Assembly: GCA_913050305.1 (NCBI GenBank)
Contig: CAJXAS010000075.1
Location: forward strand, 1 to 8,290
Source of the DNA: an uncultured Polaribacter sp.
GTDB lineage: Bacteria > Bacteroidota > Bacteroidia > Flavobacteriales > Flavobacteriaceae
Reading direction: 5' to 3'
DNA length: 8,290 nt
Shown: piece by piece, positions 1 through 6,023 of the stretch
Layout: every line of letters starts with the position of its first letter
Numbering within the stretch: the stretch's first letter is position 1
Notes under the pieces: model-generated
What the model saw: the letters and a program-made list of their open reading frames with translations, nothing else
Told to the model about the DNA's origin: nothing
Database searches by the model: none
Position numbers and translations under genes: made by a program

Positions 1-59
1 GCCAAATCAGCTTGCGTAATGTTTTTTTTTGCTCTCTCAACTTTAATACTATTCTTCAT
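1..59 (-). CDS. XRE/Cro-type helix-turn-helix regulator, N-terminal fragment (runs off the window)
   Basis: An ATG at 59-57 on the minus strand opens a frame that stays open to the window edge and encodes 19 complete codons, MKNSIKVERAKKNITQADL, followed by a partial codon that must be Ala (GC-). This matches the typical start of small Cro/C1-family DNA-binding proteins, where 'R..K.ITQ..LA' forms helix 1 and the start of helix 2. Only the N-terminus is visible, so length and operator cannot be judged. The start overlaps the last 11 bases of the upstream membrane-protein gene, which implies a shared transcript and translational coupling. Membrane protein plus small XRE regulator is a recurrent pairing in Firmicutes and Bacteroidota. 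The reading frame contains a run of nine A (codons 10-13). The identification is from a short stretch, but the motif is characteristic. Confidence 0.75.
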   Translation of the reverse strand, partial: MKNSIKVERAKKNITQADL

Positions 60-525
60 AAAAAACGGATTTTTTAAGTTTAGAAATCTGCCAGTTAAAC
101 CGAATGATGAAAAATAGTAAAATTGTAAACATATTTAAAAGCATAACCCATAAAAAAGACAAATCGAATATGAATAGAAGCGATATTAAAAGAATCGCAT
201 AATTCAAATAAACAGCCCAAACTAAAGATTCTAGCCTAATTTTTAAAATATATTCATCTTCTGATTTTTCTTTAGAAAAAGCAACTAATAATGAGCTTAC
301 AATCATTAAAACACCCAATATTTCATTTAAAATGTTGTTGTTCACAATTCCGATGAAATGCTTGTCGCCAAGAAACTCTTGAATAAAAATAGCAGGGACA
401 TTAAAGTCCAAAAGAATAGGTTCGTAGTCTAAAATATGAGTTACTAACCCAATGACTACAGAAGGAATGAGAATGAACCAACCAATGTTCTTAAATTTGT
501 TGGGAAACAGATACCGTACATTCAT
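49..525 (-). CDS. Four-helix integral membrane protein of unknown function, paired with an XRE regulator
   Basis: I do not recognise a named family for this 158-residue protein. It has four hydrophobic segments, at about residues 14-31, 66-84, 101-120 and 123-142. A polar, acidic cytoplasmic-looking loop containing KEKSEDE (85-91) separates helices 2 and 3, and a short basic tail (K149, K151, K152) ends in YEE. No signal peptide, catalytic motif or metal-binding cluster is visible. The ATG at 525-523 lies 22 bases downstream of a well-formed Bacteroidota promoter, which supports this start. The stop (TAG, 51-49) falls inside the next gene, the XRE regulator. By analogy with other membrane protein/XRE pairs it may sense or modulate something at the membrane under control of its partner, but this is inference. 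It has its own promoter, so it is unlikely to belong to the polyketide operon. Confidence 0.8.
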   Translation of the reverse strand: MNVRYLFPNKFKNIGWFILIPSVVIGLVTHILDYEPILLDFNVPAIFIQEFLGDKHFIGIVNNNILNEILGVLMIVSSLLVAFSKEKSEDEYILKIRLESLVWAVYLNYAILLISLLFIFDLSFLWVMLLNMFTILLFFIIRFNWQISKLKKSVFYEE

Positions 526-547
526 AGCTTACTAATTTAAATTCAAA

Positions 548-579
548 CAAATGTAAAACAAACAATACTAATAGACAAA
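548..579 (-). promoter_or_regulatory. Predicted Bacteroidota sigma-A promoter for the membrane protein/XRE unit
   Basis: Reading the minus strand, TTTG at 579-576 is followed by 20 bases and then TACATTTG at 555-548. This is an exact match to the TAnnTTTG -7 element, with a -33 TTTG at an accepted spacing for Bacteroidetes primary sigma factors. Transcription would start around 540-543, leaving a leader of roughly 15-18 bases before the ATG at 525. The surrounding DNA is T-rich and has several other TTTG copies, so the -33 box is less certain than the -7 box. Confidence 0.55.
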
Positions 580-637
580 CAAACTTTACATTTAATCAAA
601 AAAAGCTACTAAGAAAACAGTAAACAAACCCTTTCAT

Positions 638-1096
638 TTAAACAATCTCATTAATTACAATTTTTTTACCATTAAAAGAAATCACATCCTTTTCTTGCTT
701 ACCTAAGAGTAATTTACCAATAGGTGAAGATACAGAAACGGCAAAATAGCTTTTATCTGCAACCACTAGTTGCCCCGCAGAAAGGCTTAAAAAATACCGC
801 GTCTTATCTGTAATGATAATGCTTCCTAAGCATGCATTTTTTGATGATTTTAAAACATCTATTTTCGATAAGACAACTTTCATTTGAGCAATTCCAGATA
901 ATTGCTGTCCCGCCTTTTCCATTTCTAACTGTAACATTGCACGGCCCGTTTCATGCTTATCTCCAGCAGAACTCTTTGTCTCAGATTGCAATGCTTTTTG
1001 ATTCGAAGATAGCACGGCTTCCACTGTTTGTGAACGCTTGTTTACAAATGCTTCACATTGGCTAAAAAGCGCTTCTTTAATTTTTAGTTGCAACAT
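638..1096 (-). CDS. GreA/GreB-like protein: N-terminal coiled coil plus C-terminal Gre domain
   Basis: The 152 residues fit the size and plan of GreA transcript-cleavage factors (about 158). There is a helical N-terminal half (about 1-39 and 52-85) likely to form a coiled-coil hairpin, with a polar turn between (40-51, SSAGDKHETG). The C-terminal domain (about 88-152) contains the Gre-type signature SPIGKLLLGK (124-133), followed by a short strand pair ending in INEI. D46 and E49 sit in the turn with the same D-x-x-E spacing as the two acidic tip residues of GreA, so it may enter the RNA polymerase secondary channel; this is an alignment by eye. It has no ketosynthase Cys-His-His features, so any 'oxoacyl-ACP synthase' label borrowed from the neighbours would be wrong. 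Its ATG overlaps the end of the YceI gene by 20 bases, and no later start would keep the N-terminal helix. It is the last gene of the operon. Its role beside a polyketide pathway is unclear. Confidence 0.72.
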   Translation of the reverse strand: MLQLKIKEALFSQCEAFVNKRSQTVEAVLSSNQKALQSETKSSAGDKHETGRAMLQLEMEKAGQQLSGIAQMKVVLSKIDVLKSSKNACLGSIIITDKTRYFLSLSAGQLVVADKSYFAVSVSSPIGKLLLGKQEKDVISFNGKKIVINEIV

Positions 1097-1616
1097 ACTT
1101 CATTTTAATATTCACTTCCTTAGAAAGCACAAAACTGCTACCACCAACACCAAAGTCTCTTCTATTTAAAGAAAAATCAGTCAAAAATGTTACTGTCGTT
1201 TTAGATGTAGTTACATTCAATGTGGTTTCTATCCTTTTCCTGATTCCTTTAATCGTTATAAATCCTTTTAATAAATATTTAGAGGCCGTTATTTTCTCTA
1301 TTGCGTTTGATTCAAATACGATCTCCGGATACTTTTTAATATTAAAATAATCTGACTCTAAAAGGTGTTCGTCTCTAGCTTCTGAATCTGTAAATATGGA
1401 TGCTACGCTTATTTTTGCATTCAAAAAGCTTCCTTTTAAATTACTTGCGCTAAAATTACTGGAAACTACGAACTGATTAAAGTTACCCAGTACATTAAAT
1501 CCAAAATTCTTTATTGTAAATGTAATTTTAGAGGCTGTTTTGTCTTGCACCAACTCTTGTGAAAAACAAGTCAAAGCTCCCAATACAAAAACAATTAATA
1601 TTATTTTATGTCTCAT
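1077..1616 (-). CDS. YceI-family periplasmic lipid-binding protein
   Basis: This 179-residue protein begins with a signal peptide: basic MRHK, a hydrophobic core to about residue 16, and probable cleavage in CFS-Q (19/20). C17 is not in a good lipobox, so a soluble exported form is more likely than a lipoprotein. The mature part follows the YceI pattern of an extended beta-barrel. It shows the opening 'D.TASKITFTIKNFGF', the central 'FTDSEARDEHLLESDYFNIKKYPEIVF' region (residues 75-101, with R81, D82, H84 and the F..KKYPEI..F strand), 'GFITIKGIRK' near 118-127, and 'DFSLNRRDFGVG' near 147-158. Known members bind isoprenoid or other long-chain lipids in the barrel. It starts 7 bases after the phosphopantetheinyl transferase gene, so it probably belongs to the operon, and it could bind or ferry a lipophilic product or precursor outside the inner membrane. 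Family assignment is firm; ligand is unknown. Confidence 0.88.
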   Translation of the reverse strand: MRHKIILIVFVLGALTCFSQELVQDKTASKITFTIKNFGFNVLGNFNQFVVSSNFSASNLKGSFLNAKISVASIFTDSEARDEHLLESDYFNIKKYPEIVFESNAIEKITASKYLLKGFITIKGIRKRIETTLNVTTSKTTVTFLTDFSLNRRDFGVGGSSFVLSKEVNIKMKYVATKN

Positions 1617-1623
1617 AAATATA

Positions 1624-2196
1624 TTAGAATTTAGAATCTAAGTTAAAAGCATACGCTGCGTATTTTCCGTGATGAGAAATTGAGCATGATTTTATTAATA
1701 ATTCTTCTTGGTAATAAAAAAGTGGCGCACCAATTGTTGTTTTTCTTTTCTCTATACCTTCAACTGAAACACCTGTTTCGGAGGCTAGTTTTATTTTCAA
1801 ATCTAAATCTATTGCGCTTGGCAAACCAATTGCAGAAAAAATGACCGTTTCTTCCTTTTTTTCTCTAGCGATTGTAGACATGTAAAATGCATTAAAAACA
1901 GACACTGTATAAAATATGTTTTCTTCAAAAACCACGATTCCTCTGTCTTTAGAAGTTATAGTACACTCAAATTTTTGAGGAGCAAAAAAACGTTCTTTAA
2001 CCTTTTGAGTATAACACTTGTAGGCAGCCTCTTTCATAGACCAAAACAACCAAACTTTTAAAAAAGAATTTTCGGAATTTAAAATTTCACCTTGTTCTTT
2101 TTGGGTAAATTGTTTCTCTAAAAAACCTCTTCGCTCCCAATTACTTTCGGTTTTAGCTAGTTTTAAATCAACAATATCATTGCCAATATTATGCAT
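1624..2196 (-). CDS. AcpS-type 4'-phosphopantetheinyl transferase
   Basis: The protein transfers phosphopantetheine from coenzyme A to a serine of an acyl carrier protein, most likely the ACP encoded immediately upstream. Three motifs appear in AcpS order: IGNDIVDL at 4-11 (metal-binding Asp), WSMKEAAYK at 52-60 (E56 metal ligand, K60) and SISHHGKYAAYAF near the C-terminus (about 172-184). In Sfp-type enzymes the His motif precedes the Asp motif, so the order here argues for the AcpS-like class. At 190 residues it is much longer than ordinary AcpS (about 120); the extra sequence is mostly between residues 65 and 165. The ATG lies inside the end of the ACP gene (ATGCATAA, 8-base overlap), so the two are translationally coupled, which supports partnership. 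The cytoplasm is the expected location. Confidence 0.9.
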   Translation of the reverse strand: MHNIGNDIVDLKLAKTESNWERRGFLEKQFTQKEQGEILNSENSFLKVWLFWSMKEAAYKCYTQKVKERFFAPQKFECTITSKDRGIVVFEENIFYTVSVFNAFYMSTIAREKKEETVIFSAIGLPSAIDLDLKIKLASETGVSVEGIEKRKTTIGAPLFYYQEELLIKSCSISHHGKYAAYAFNLDSKF

Positions 2197-2440
2197 TTAT
2201 TTTTGTTTGTATTATCTCTATAGTTGCTTTTACAGAGAGCATTTTCTCCATTGAATCATTGTCTATTTCTATGTTAAACTCATCTTCTACATCTAAAATA
2301 ATATCTACTAAATTTGCAGAGTTTATTTCTAAATCATTTATAAAATCTGTGTTTTCATTTAAGTTTTTAAAACCCTCTTCATTTTGAACATAAGGCTTTA
2401 CAATTGTTGTTAATTTTGATATAATTTCTTCTTTTGTCAT
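2189..2440 (-). CDS. Acyl carrier protein
   Basis: This small acidic helical protein carries the growing acyl chain on a phosphopantetheine arm. I place the start at the ATG 2440-2438, giving 83 residues beginning MTKEEIISKL, one base after the ketosynthase stop (TAATATG). A longer frame starting at 2476 would add 12 residues lying inside the ketosynthase gene and is not needed for the fold. The expected attachment serine is S41, in NDLEINSANLVDIILDVEDEF; the usual DSL is replaced by NSAN, but position, the following acidic recognition helix (D48, E52, D53, E54) and total length fit an ACP. The neighbours are the ketosynthase before it and the phosphopantetheinyl transferase that overlaps it, so it looks dedicated to this pathway rather than being the housekeeping AcpP. 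Confidence 0.9.
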   Translation of the reverse strand: MTKEEIISKLTTIVKPYVQNEEGFKNLNENTDFINDLEINSANLVDIILDVEDEFNIEIDNDSMEKMLSVKATIEIIQTKINA

Positions 2441-2441
2441 A

Positions 2442-3731
2442 TTAATTTGAATATTTTTTAAAGATAACACACGCATTTACATCTCCAAAGCCAAAACTTG
2501 CTTTTGCTAAAATAGTAATGTTTTTTTCAATCATTTGAGTTGGAATTTTATCATTAGAAATCAGTGTTGAAATTTCTGGATGTACATCATCACAATTAAT
2601 ATTTGGAAATACAAATTGCCCTTTAACTTGTGCAACAGCTGCTACGCATTCTATTGCTCCAGAAGCAGCTAAGCAATGTCCCACCATCGATTTTAAAGAA
2701 TTAATATACGGAAAATCCGTTCCTCTTCTTTGCAGTGCCTTTGTCCAATTTTCTATTTCTAAAGAATCTTTTGACGTTGCTGTTAAATGCCCATTAATTA
2801 CATCTATTTCCGATGAAGATATGCCTGAGTCTAATACCGCATCTGTAATACATTTCTGAACCGCTTCTGAGTTTGGAGCCGTTAAGGTTCCGCCTTTTCG
2901 TTGTCCGCCAGAATTAATATTTCCCCCTAAAACCTCGGCGTAAATAGTGGCTTTCCGCTCTAAAGCACTTTCTAAGGACTCTAAAACCAGTGCTCCTGCG
3001 CCACTTCCTGGAACAAAACCAGCTGCAGTTGCACTCATTGGCCTTGATCCTTTCTCTGGTGTTTCGTTGTGCTTGTAGGACATCACCCGCATTGCATCAA
3101 AACCACCCCAAGTATACAAACTGCTATCACTAGAACTACCCACAAGCATTCGTTTTGCTTTCCCGTTTTTAATACGCTCAAAACCCAACAGCAAAGCTTC
3201 TGTTCCTGTCGTGCAAGCCGATGAATTTGTTGTAACCTGATTCCCAAACCCAAGGATTCCACCTAAATATGCTGAAATTCCACTTGCCATTGTTTGCACC
3301 ACAGAGGTACTTCCTAAGCGCCTCACATTCTGGTCATCTATTTTATAAATAGCCTCTCTTAACTTTTCTATTCCCGAAGTTCCTGTTCCAAAAATTAACC
3401 CTGAATCATAATCTAATTCTGAATCGTCATCAACAGAAAAACCGGCGTCTTTCCAAGCATCCATTCCTGCCATACAGCCATATAAAATGGAGGTACTATT
3501 AAACCCACGCAATTGTAAAGGTGTTAAATATTCTAATTTTTTTTCTTCTGAAATAATTGGAATTCCGCCAATACAGCAAGAAAAGCCCTTGTCTTTTAAA
3601 TTCTGATGATAGGTAATTCCTGAAGTTCCTGTTTTTATCGCATTTGTAAACGCCGGCAAACCAACGCCATTGGGCGCCACAACGCCTAAACCGGTAATTA
3701 CAACTCTGTTTTTAACTTCTGATGAATTCAT
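2442..3731 (-). CDS. FabF-like beta-ketoacyl-ACP synthase with diverged motifs
   Basis: The enzyme would condense an acyl group with malonyl-ACP by decarboxylative Claisen condensation. At 429 residues it has the full two-half thiolase fold length of FabF/KAS II. The N-terminus reads VVITGLGVVAPNGVG. The Cys-His-His triad is complete: C173 in SSACTTG, H315 in NGHLTATSKD, and H352 in SLKSMVGHCLAASG, with K347 in the last motif. Two usually rigid motifs are altered: the NTHGTGT region reads NGHLTATS, and the C-terminal FGFGG.NA gating loop reads FGFGDVNA (413-420). The protein is therefore probably active but specialised, unlike housekeeping FabF. It is flanked by the dehydratase (9-base gap) and the ACP (1-base gap). 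A clade resembling aryl-polyene or dialkylresorcinol ketosynthases is possible but cannot be decided by reading. No chain-length-factor partner is visible. Confidence 0.9.
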   Translation of the reverse strand: MNSSEVKNRVVITGLGVVAPNGVGLPAFTNAIKTGTSGITYHQNLKDKGFSCCIGGIPIISEEKKLEYLTPLQLRGFNSTSILYGCMAGMDAWKDAGFSVDDDSELDYDSGLIFGTGTSGIEKLREAIYKIDDQNVRRLGSTSVVQTMASGISAYLGGILGFGNQVTTNSSACTTGTEALLLGFERIKNGKAKRMLVGSSSDSSLYTWGGFDAMRVMSYKHNETPEKGSRPMSATAAGFVPGSGAGALVLESLESALERKATIYAEVLGGNINSGGQRKGGTLTAPNSEAVQKCITDAVLDSGISSSEIDVINGHLTATSKDSLEIENWTKALQRRGTDFPYINSLKSMVGHCLAASGAIECVAAVAQVKGQFVFPNINCDDVHPEISTLISNDKIPTQMIEKNITILAKASFGFGDVNACVIFKKYSN

Positions 3732-3740
3732 TTCAGTATT

Positions 3741-4181
3741 TTATTTTACGATAATCATTCCAGAAATAGTTCCTCTACAAACCAGTTCATCTTTAGAATT
3801 TATCATTTTTACATTACACTTTAACTTGTTAAATCTAAAATATTCTTTTTCTGAAATTACGGTTACTTTTTCATTTGGTAAAACGGGTACATAAAAATCA
3901 ACCACATTAGATGTTAAGGCTATTTGTGGTTTTACACTTATTGAAATTTTATCTTTTAGTAAAAATATTCCCAAACAAACAAGGCCAATTTGTGCCATGG
4001 TTTCCGTTAAAATAACACCTGGAGTTATCGGGTTTTCCTTAAAATGACCCTCATAAAAGAATGCGCTTTCTTTAAAGGTATAATTTCCTGAAACACCAGT
4101 TTCTGAAATTTCTGTAAGTTCATCAACAAACAGAAAAGGTTTTTGATAGGGTAAATTTTTTATAATTTGATCTTGATTCAT
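3741..4181 (-). CDS. FabZ-like 3-hydroxyacyl-ACP dehydratase (hot-dog fold)
   Basis: The 146-residue protein matches FabZ in length and motif order. LPYQKPFLFVDEL (10-22) corresponds to the FabZ 'LPHR.PFLLVD' opening. The active-site stretch EGHFKENPITPGVILTETMAQIG (44-66) contains the catalytic His at 46 and Glu at 60, so it should dehydrate a 3-hydroxyacyl-ACP to the 2-enoyl form. It sits 10 bases after the type III synthase gene and 9 bases before the ketosynthase gene, in the same operon. A ketoreductase to make its substrate is not encoded in the window, so housekeeping FabG would have to supply it. An alternative is a hot-dog thioesterase or aryl-polyene-type dehydratase, but retention of both FabZ catalytic residues favours dehydration. 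Confidence 0.88.
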   Translation of the reverse strand: MNQDQIIKNLPYQKPFLFVDELTEISETGVSGNYTFKESAFFYEGHFKENPITPGVILTETMAQIGLVCLGIFLLKDKISISVKPQIALTSNVVDFYVPVLPNEKVTVISEKEYFRFNKLKCNVKMINSKDELVCRGTISGMIIVK

Positions 4182-4191
4182 TTTAATAATT

Positions 4192-5244
4192 TTACCACTC
4201 TAATAAAATACGTTGTGCAGAAAACCCTGGTCCAAAGCTTAACATTAAGCCTCTTTCTCCTTTGGCTGGATTTCTATCCATAAAACGCTCTAAAACATAT
4301 AAAACTGTTGCGCTAGACATGTTGCCGTACAAGCGTAAAACTTCTTTTGTATCATCTATATTCTTTCCTAAAGCACCAAATAAATCTTCTACAGTTTGCA
4401 CAATTTTCTTTCCTCCTGGATGAAAAATTAAATGATCTATATCTTCAATTGTCAAGTTATTTCTTTCTAAAAAAGGATGAACTATTGCTGGAAAATGATC
4501 TGAAATCTTCTTCGGAACTTCCTTGTCTAAAATCATTTGCAAACCTGTGTTTACCAAATTAAACCCCATCATACTTGTGGCGTCATAAAAATGATACATC
4601 GCTTCATCTATAATTTCTGGCCCTTTATCTTCTTCGTAAGAAGATAAAATTACCGCAGATGCTCCGTCTCCAAAAATAGCAGCACTTACAATGTTTGTCA
4701 TCGAATAATCATCTAATTGGAACGTTGCTGTTGGTGCTTCTACAGCAATTACGACTGCCCGTTTATTCGGATTCGCCTTTAAAAAATTCTTTGCATAAAT
4801 AATACCAGAAACACCTGCAGCACAACCCATTTCTGTAACGGGTAAACGCACAATATCTTGTTTCATTTGCAATGAATTAATTAGGTAGGCATCCATAGAA
4901 GGAATCATTATACCAGTGCAACTCACCGTAATAATATAGTCGATATCTGTTGCTTTTAAATTTACTTTATTTAAAGATTTTTTAAGCGCCTGTTCCCCTA
5001 GGATTACCACCTCTCTTGCGTAAATATTATTTTTTTCCTCGAAAGAGGTTGCTACAAATACGTCTTCAGGATCCATAATAGAATACCTTTTATCAACTGC
5101 CGCACCCTCAAAAAGTTTGGTAACTTTTCTCTGAAAACGAAGGTCTTGATCTTGCATCCATAATTTTACAAAAGGTATAATGTCTTTTGTTTCTCTATAA
5201 TATTTCGGAAGTTGTTTTGCAACAGATGTTATTTTTACTTTCAT
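4192..5244 (-). CDS. Type III polyketide synthase (chalcone synthase-like)
   Basis: This is a homodimeric CoA- or ACP-primed enzyme that extends a starter with malonyl-CoA and cyclises the chain. Its 350 residues are typical of bacterial members. The triad is C141 in TEMGCAAGVSG, H275 in IFHPGGKK and N308 in YGNMSSATVLYVLE. SFGPGFSAQ (336-344) is the family's GFGPG loop, and MGFNLVNTGL (226-235) matches the 'MGW...TG' region of bacterial alkylpyrone/alkylresorcinol synthases. Against plant chalcone synthase, gatekeeper F215 is kept (F191) but F265 aligns with M237 and T194 with P171, suggesting a reshaped, perhaps longer, acyl tunnel. The gene follows a 68-base gap after the methyltransferase, the only sizeable gap in the operon, and precedes a dehydratase/ketosynthase/ACP unit. 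A long-chain acyl starter is likely by context; the product class (resorcinol, phloroglucinol or pyrone) cannot be read from sequence. Confidence 0.95.
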   Translation of the reverse strand: MKVKITSVAKQLPKYYRETKDIIPFVKLWMQDQDLRFQRKVTKLFEGAAVDKRYSIMDPEDVFVATSFEEKNNIYAREVVILGEQALKKSLNKVNLKATDIDYIITVSCTGIMIPSMDAYLINSLQMKQDIVRLPVTEMGCAAGVSGIIYAKNFLKANPNKRAVVIAVEAPTATFQLDDYSMTNIVSAAIFGDGASAVILSSYEEDKGPEIIDEAMYHFYDATSMMGFNLVNTGLQMILDKEVPKKISDHFPAIVHPFLERNNLTIEDIDHLIFHPGGKKIVQTVEDLFGALGKNIDDTKEVLRLYGNMSSATVLYVLERFMDRNPAKGERGLMLSFGPGFSAQRILLEW

Positions 5245-5312
5245 TTTTCGTTGGGGGTTTCAATAATTTTTGTAATTAAATTTTCCTAAAAAAACTTCTA
5301 ATTTTCTACTTT
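5245..5312 (-). other. 68-base gap ahead of the type III synthase gene
   Basis: This is the only gap longer than ten bases inside the operon. I searched the minus strand here for a TAnnTTTG box and found none. It contains a T7 run, a small AT palindrome (TAATT-ACAAA-AATTA) and a C5 run, ACCCCCAACG, just before the ATG. It could be a processing site or carry a weak internal promoter, but nothing in it is convincing. Confidence 0.3.
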
Positions 5313-6023
5313 TTAACGCCTCAAAATCCATTGAAAACGAAACGCCCATTTCCAGGAAACTTGTGATTTTACTTTTAATTTTTTTGAGATACGCACTAAG
5401 TCGTTTCTTTTAAATCCTCTTAAAACAGAAGTTAATCCATCTTCAATTATCATGTTGTTTTTTATAAAAACAGACAACAACATAAATAAATAATACGCTA
5501 ACTTATGCCTGTGTAAATCATTTACTACAACAGCTATTTTTGTTTGTTTTAAAGTGTTTCCTAAAAAAGAAACCAATTGCTCTTCTTTGAAATGATGTAG
5601 AAACAATGTTGCCAATACCACATCAAATTTTCTGTTTTTAAACTCTTCAGAAAAGATATCTTCTGTTTTAAAACTTAATTCAGAGAATTCAGTTGATAAT
5701 TCATTTGCGTAAGCAATAGCTGTCGGATTTGCATCCATACCAATCAGCTTCATTTTATAGCCGTTTTTTCTTCCGAACTTAGCAACATCTCGTAAAATAT
5801 CTCCATGCCCACAACCAATATCTGCAATGGTTAGTTCTTGTTCTTTTGGATGGTTTTTTAATACTTTTTTCAATGCCCTTACTGTCATTAAATTCCCGCC
5901 CAACCAACGGTTTATGTTTTCTAGTTTATCTAGAGTATCGCGCAACAAATCGCCACCAATAGAAAAATCATCCATTAGTTCTTCTTTATCTGTTCTGTAT
6001 TTTGTGCTAACGAAAAAATCCAT
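5313..6023 (-). CDS. Class I SAM-dependent methyltransferase
   Basis: The 236-residue protein has a Rossmann-fold methyltransferase core. Motif I is ADIGCGHGD at 67-75, binding SAM. The acidic residue ending strand 2 is D97 in GMDANP, the adenine-contacting segment is TEDIF (120-124), and strand 4 is FDVVLATLFLHHF (133-145). The C-terminal part (about 172-236) has a hydrophobic helix (LAYYLFMLLSVFI) and a basic tail, consistent with handling a lipophilic or membrane-associated substrate. Its start overlaps the stop of the upstream flavoprotein gene by one base (TAATG), showing tight coupling. Next to a type III synthase, the simplest role is O- or C-methylation of the polyphenol or pyrone, as methyltransferases do in bacterial phenolic-lipid clusters. 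UbiE/COQ5-like enzymes of quinone synthesis share the same core, so the site methylated is open. Confidence 0.88.
   Translation of the reverse strand: MDFFVSTKYRTDKEELMDDFSIGGDLLRDTLDKLENINRWLGGNLMTVRALKKVLKNHPKEQELTIADIGCGHGDILRDVAKFGRKNGYKMKLIGMDANPTAIAYANELSTEFSELSFKTEDIFSEEFKNRKFDVVLATLFLHHFKEEQLVSFLGNTLKQTKIAVVVNDLHRHKLAYYLFMLLSVFIKNNMIIEDGLTSVLRGFKRNDLVRISKKLKVKSQVSWKWAFRFQWILRR

Noticed and set aside
598..622. Possible intrinsic terminator after the GreA-like gene (minus strand TACT-8 bases-AGTA, then GC and seven T).
   Set aside because: The stem is only four base pairs and AT-rich with an eight-base loop. The T run alone is not informative in such AT-rich DNA.
638..1096. Naming the last operon gene a 3-oxoacyl-ACP synthase because of its neighbours.
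   Set aside because: It is 152 residues long, has no Cys-His-His triad and carries a Gre-type C-terminal signature.
2441..2476. A longer ACP reading frame starting at 2476, adding 12 N-terminal residues.
   Set aside because: The extension lies within the ketosynthase gene and adds residues outside the ACP fold. The ATG at 2440-2438, one base after the ketosynthase stop, fits the operon's spacing and normal ACP length.
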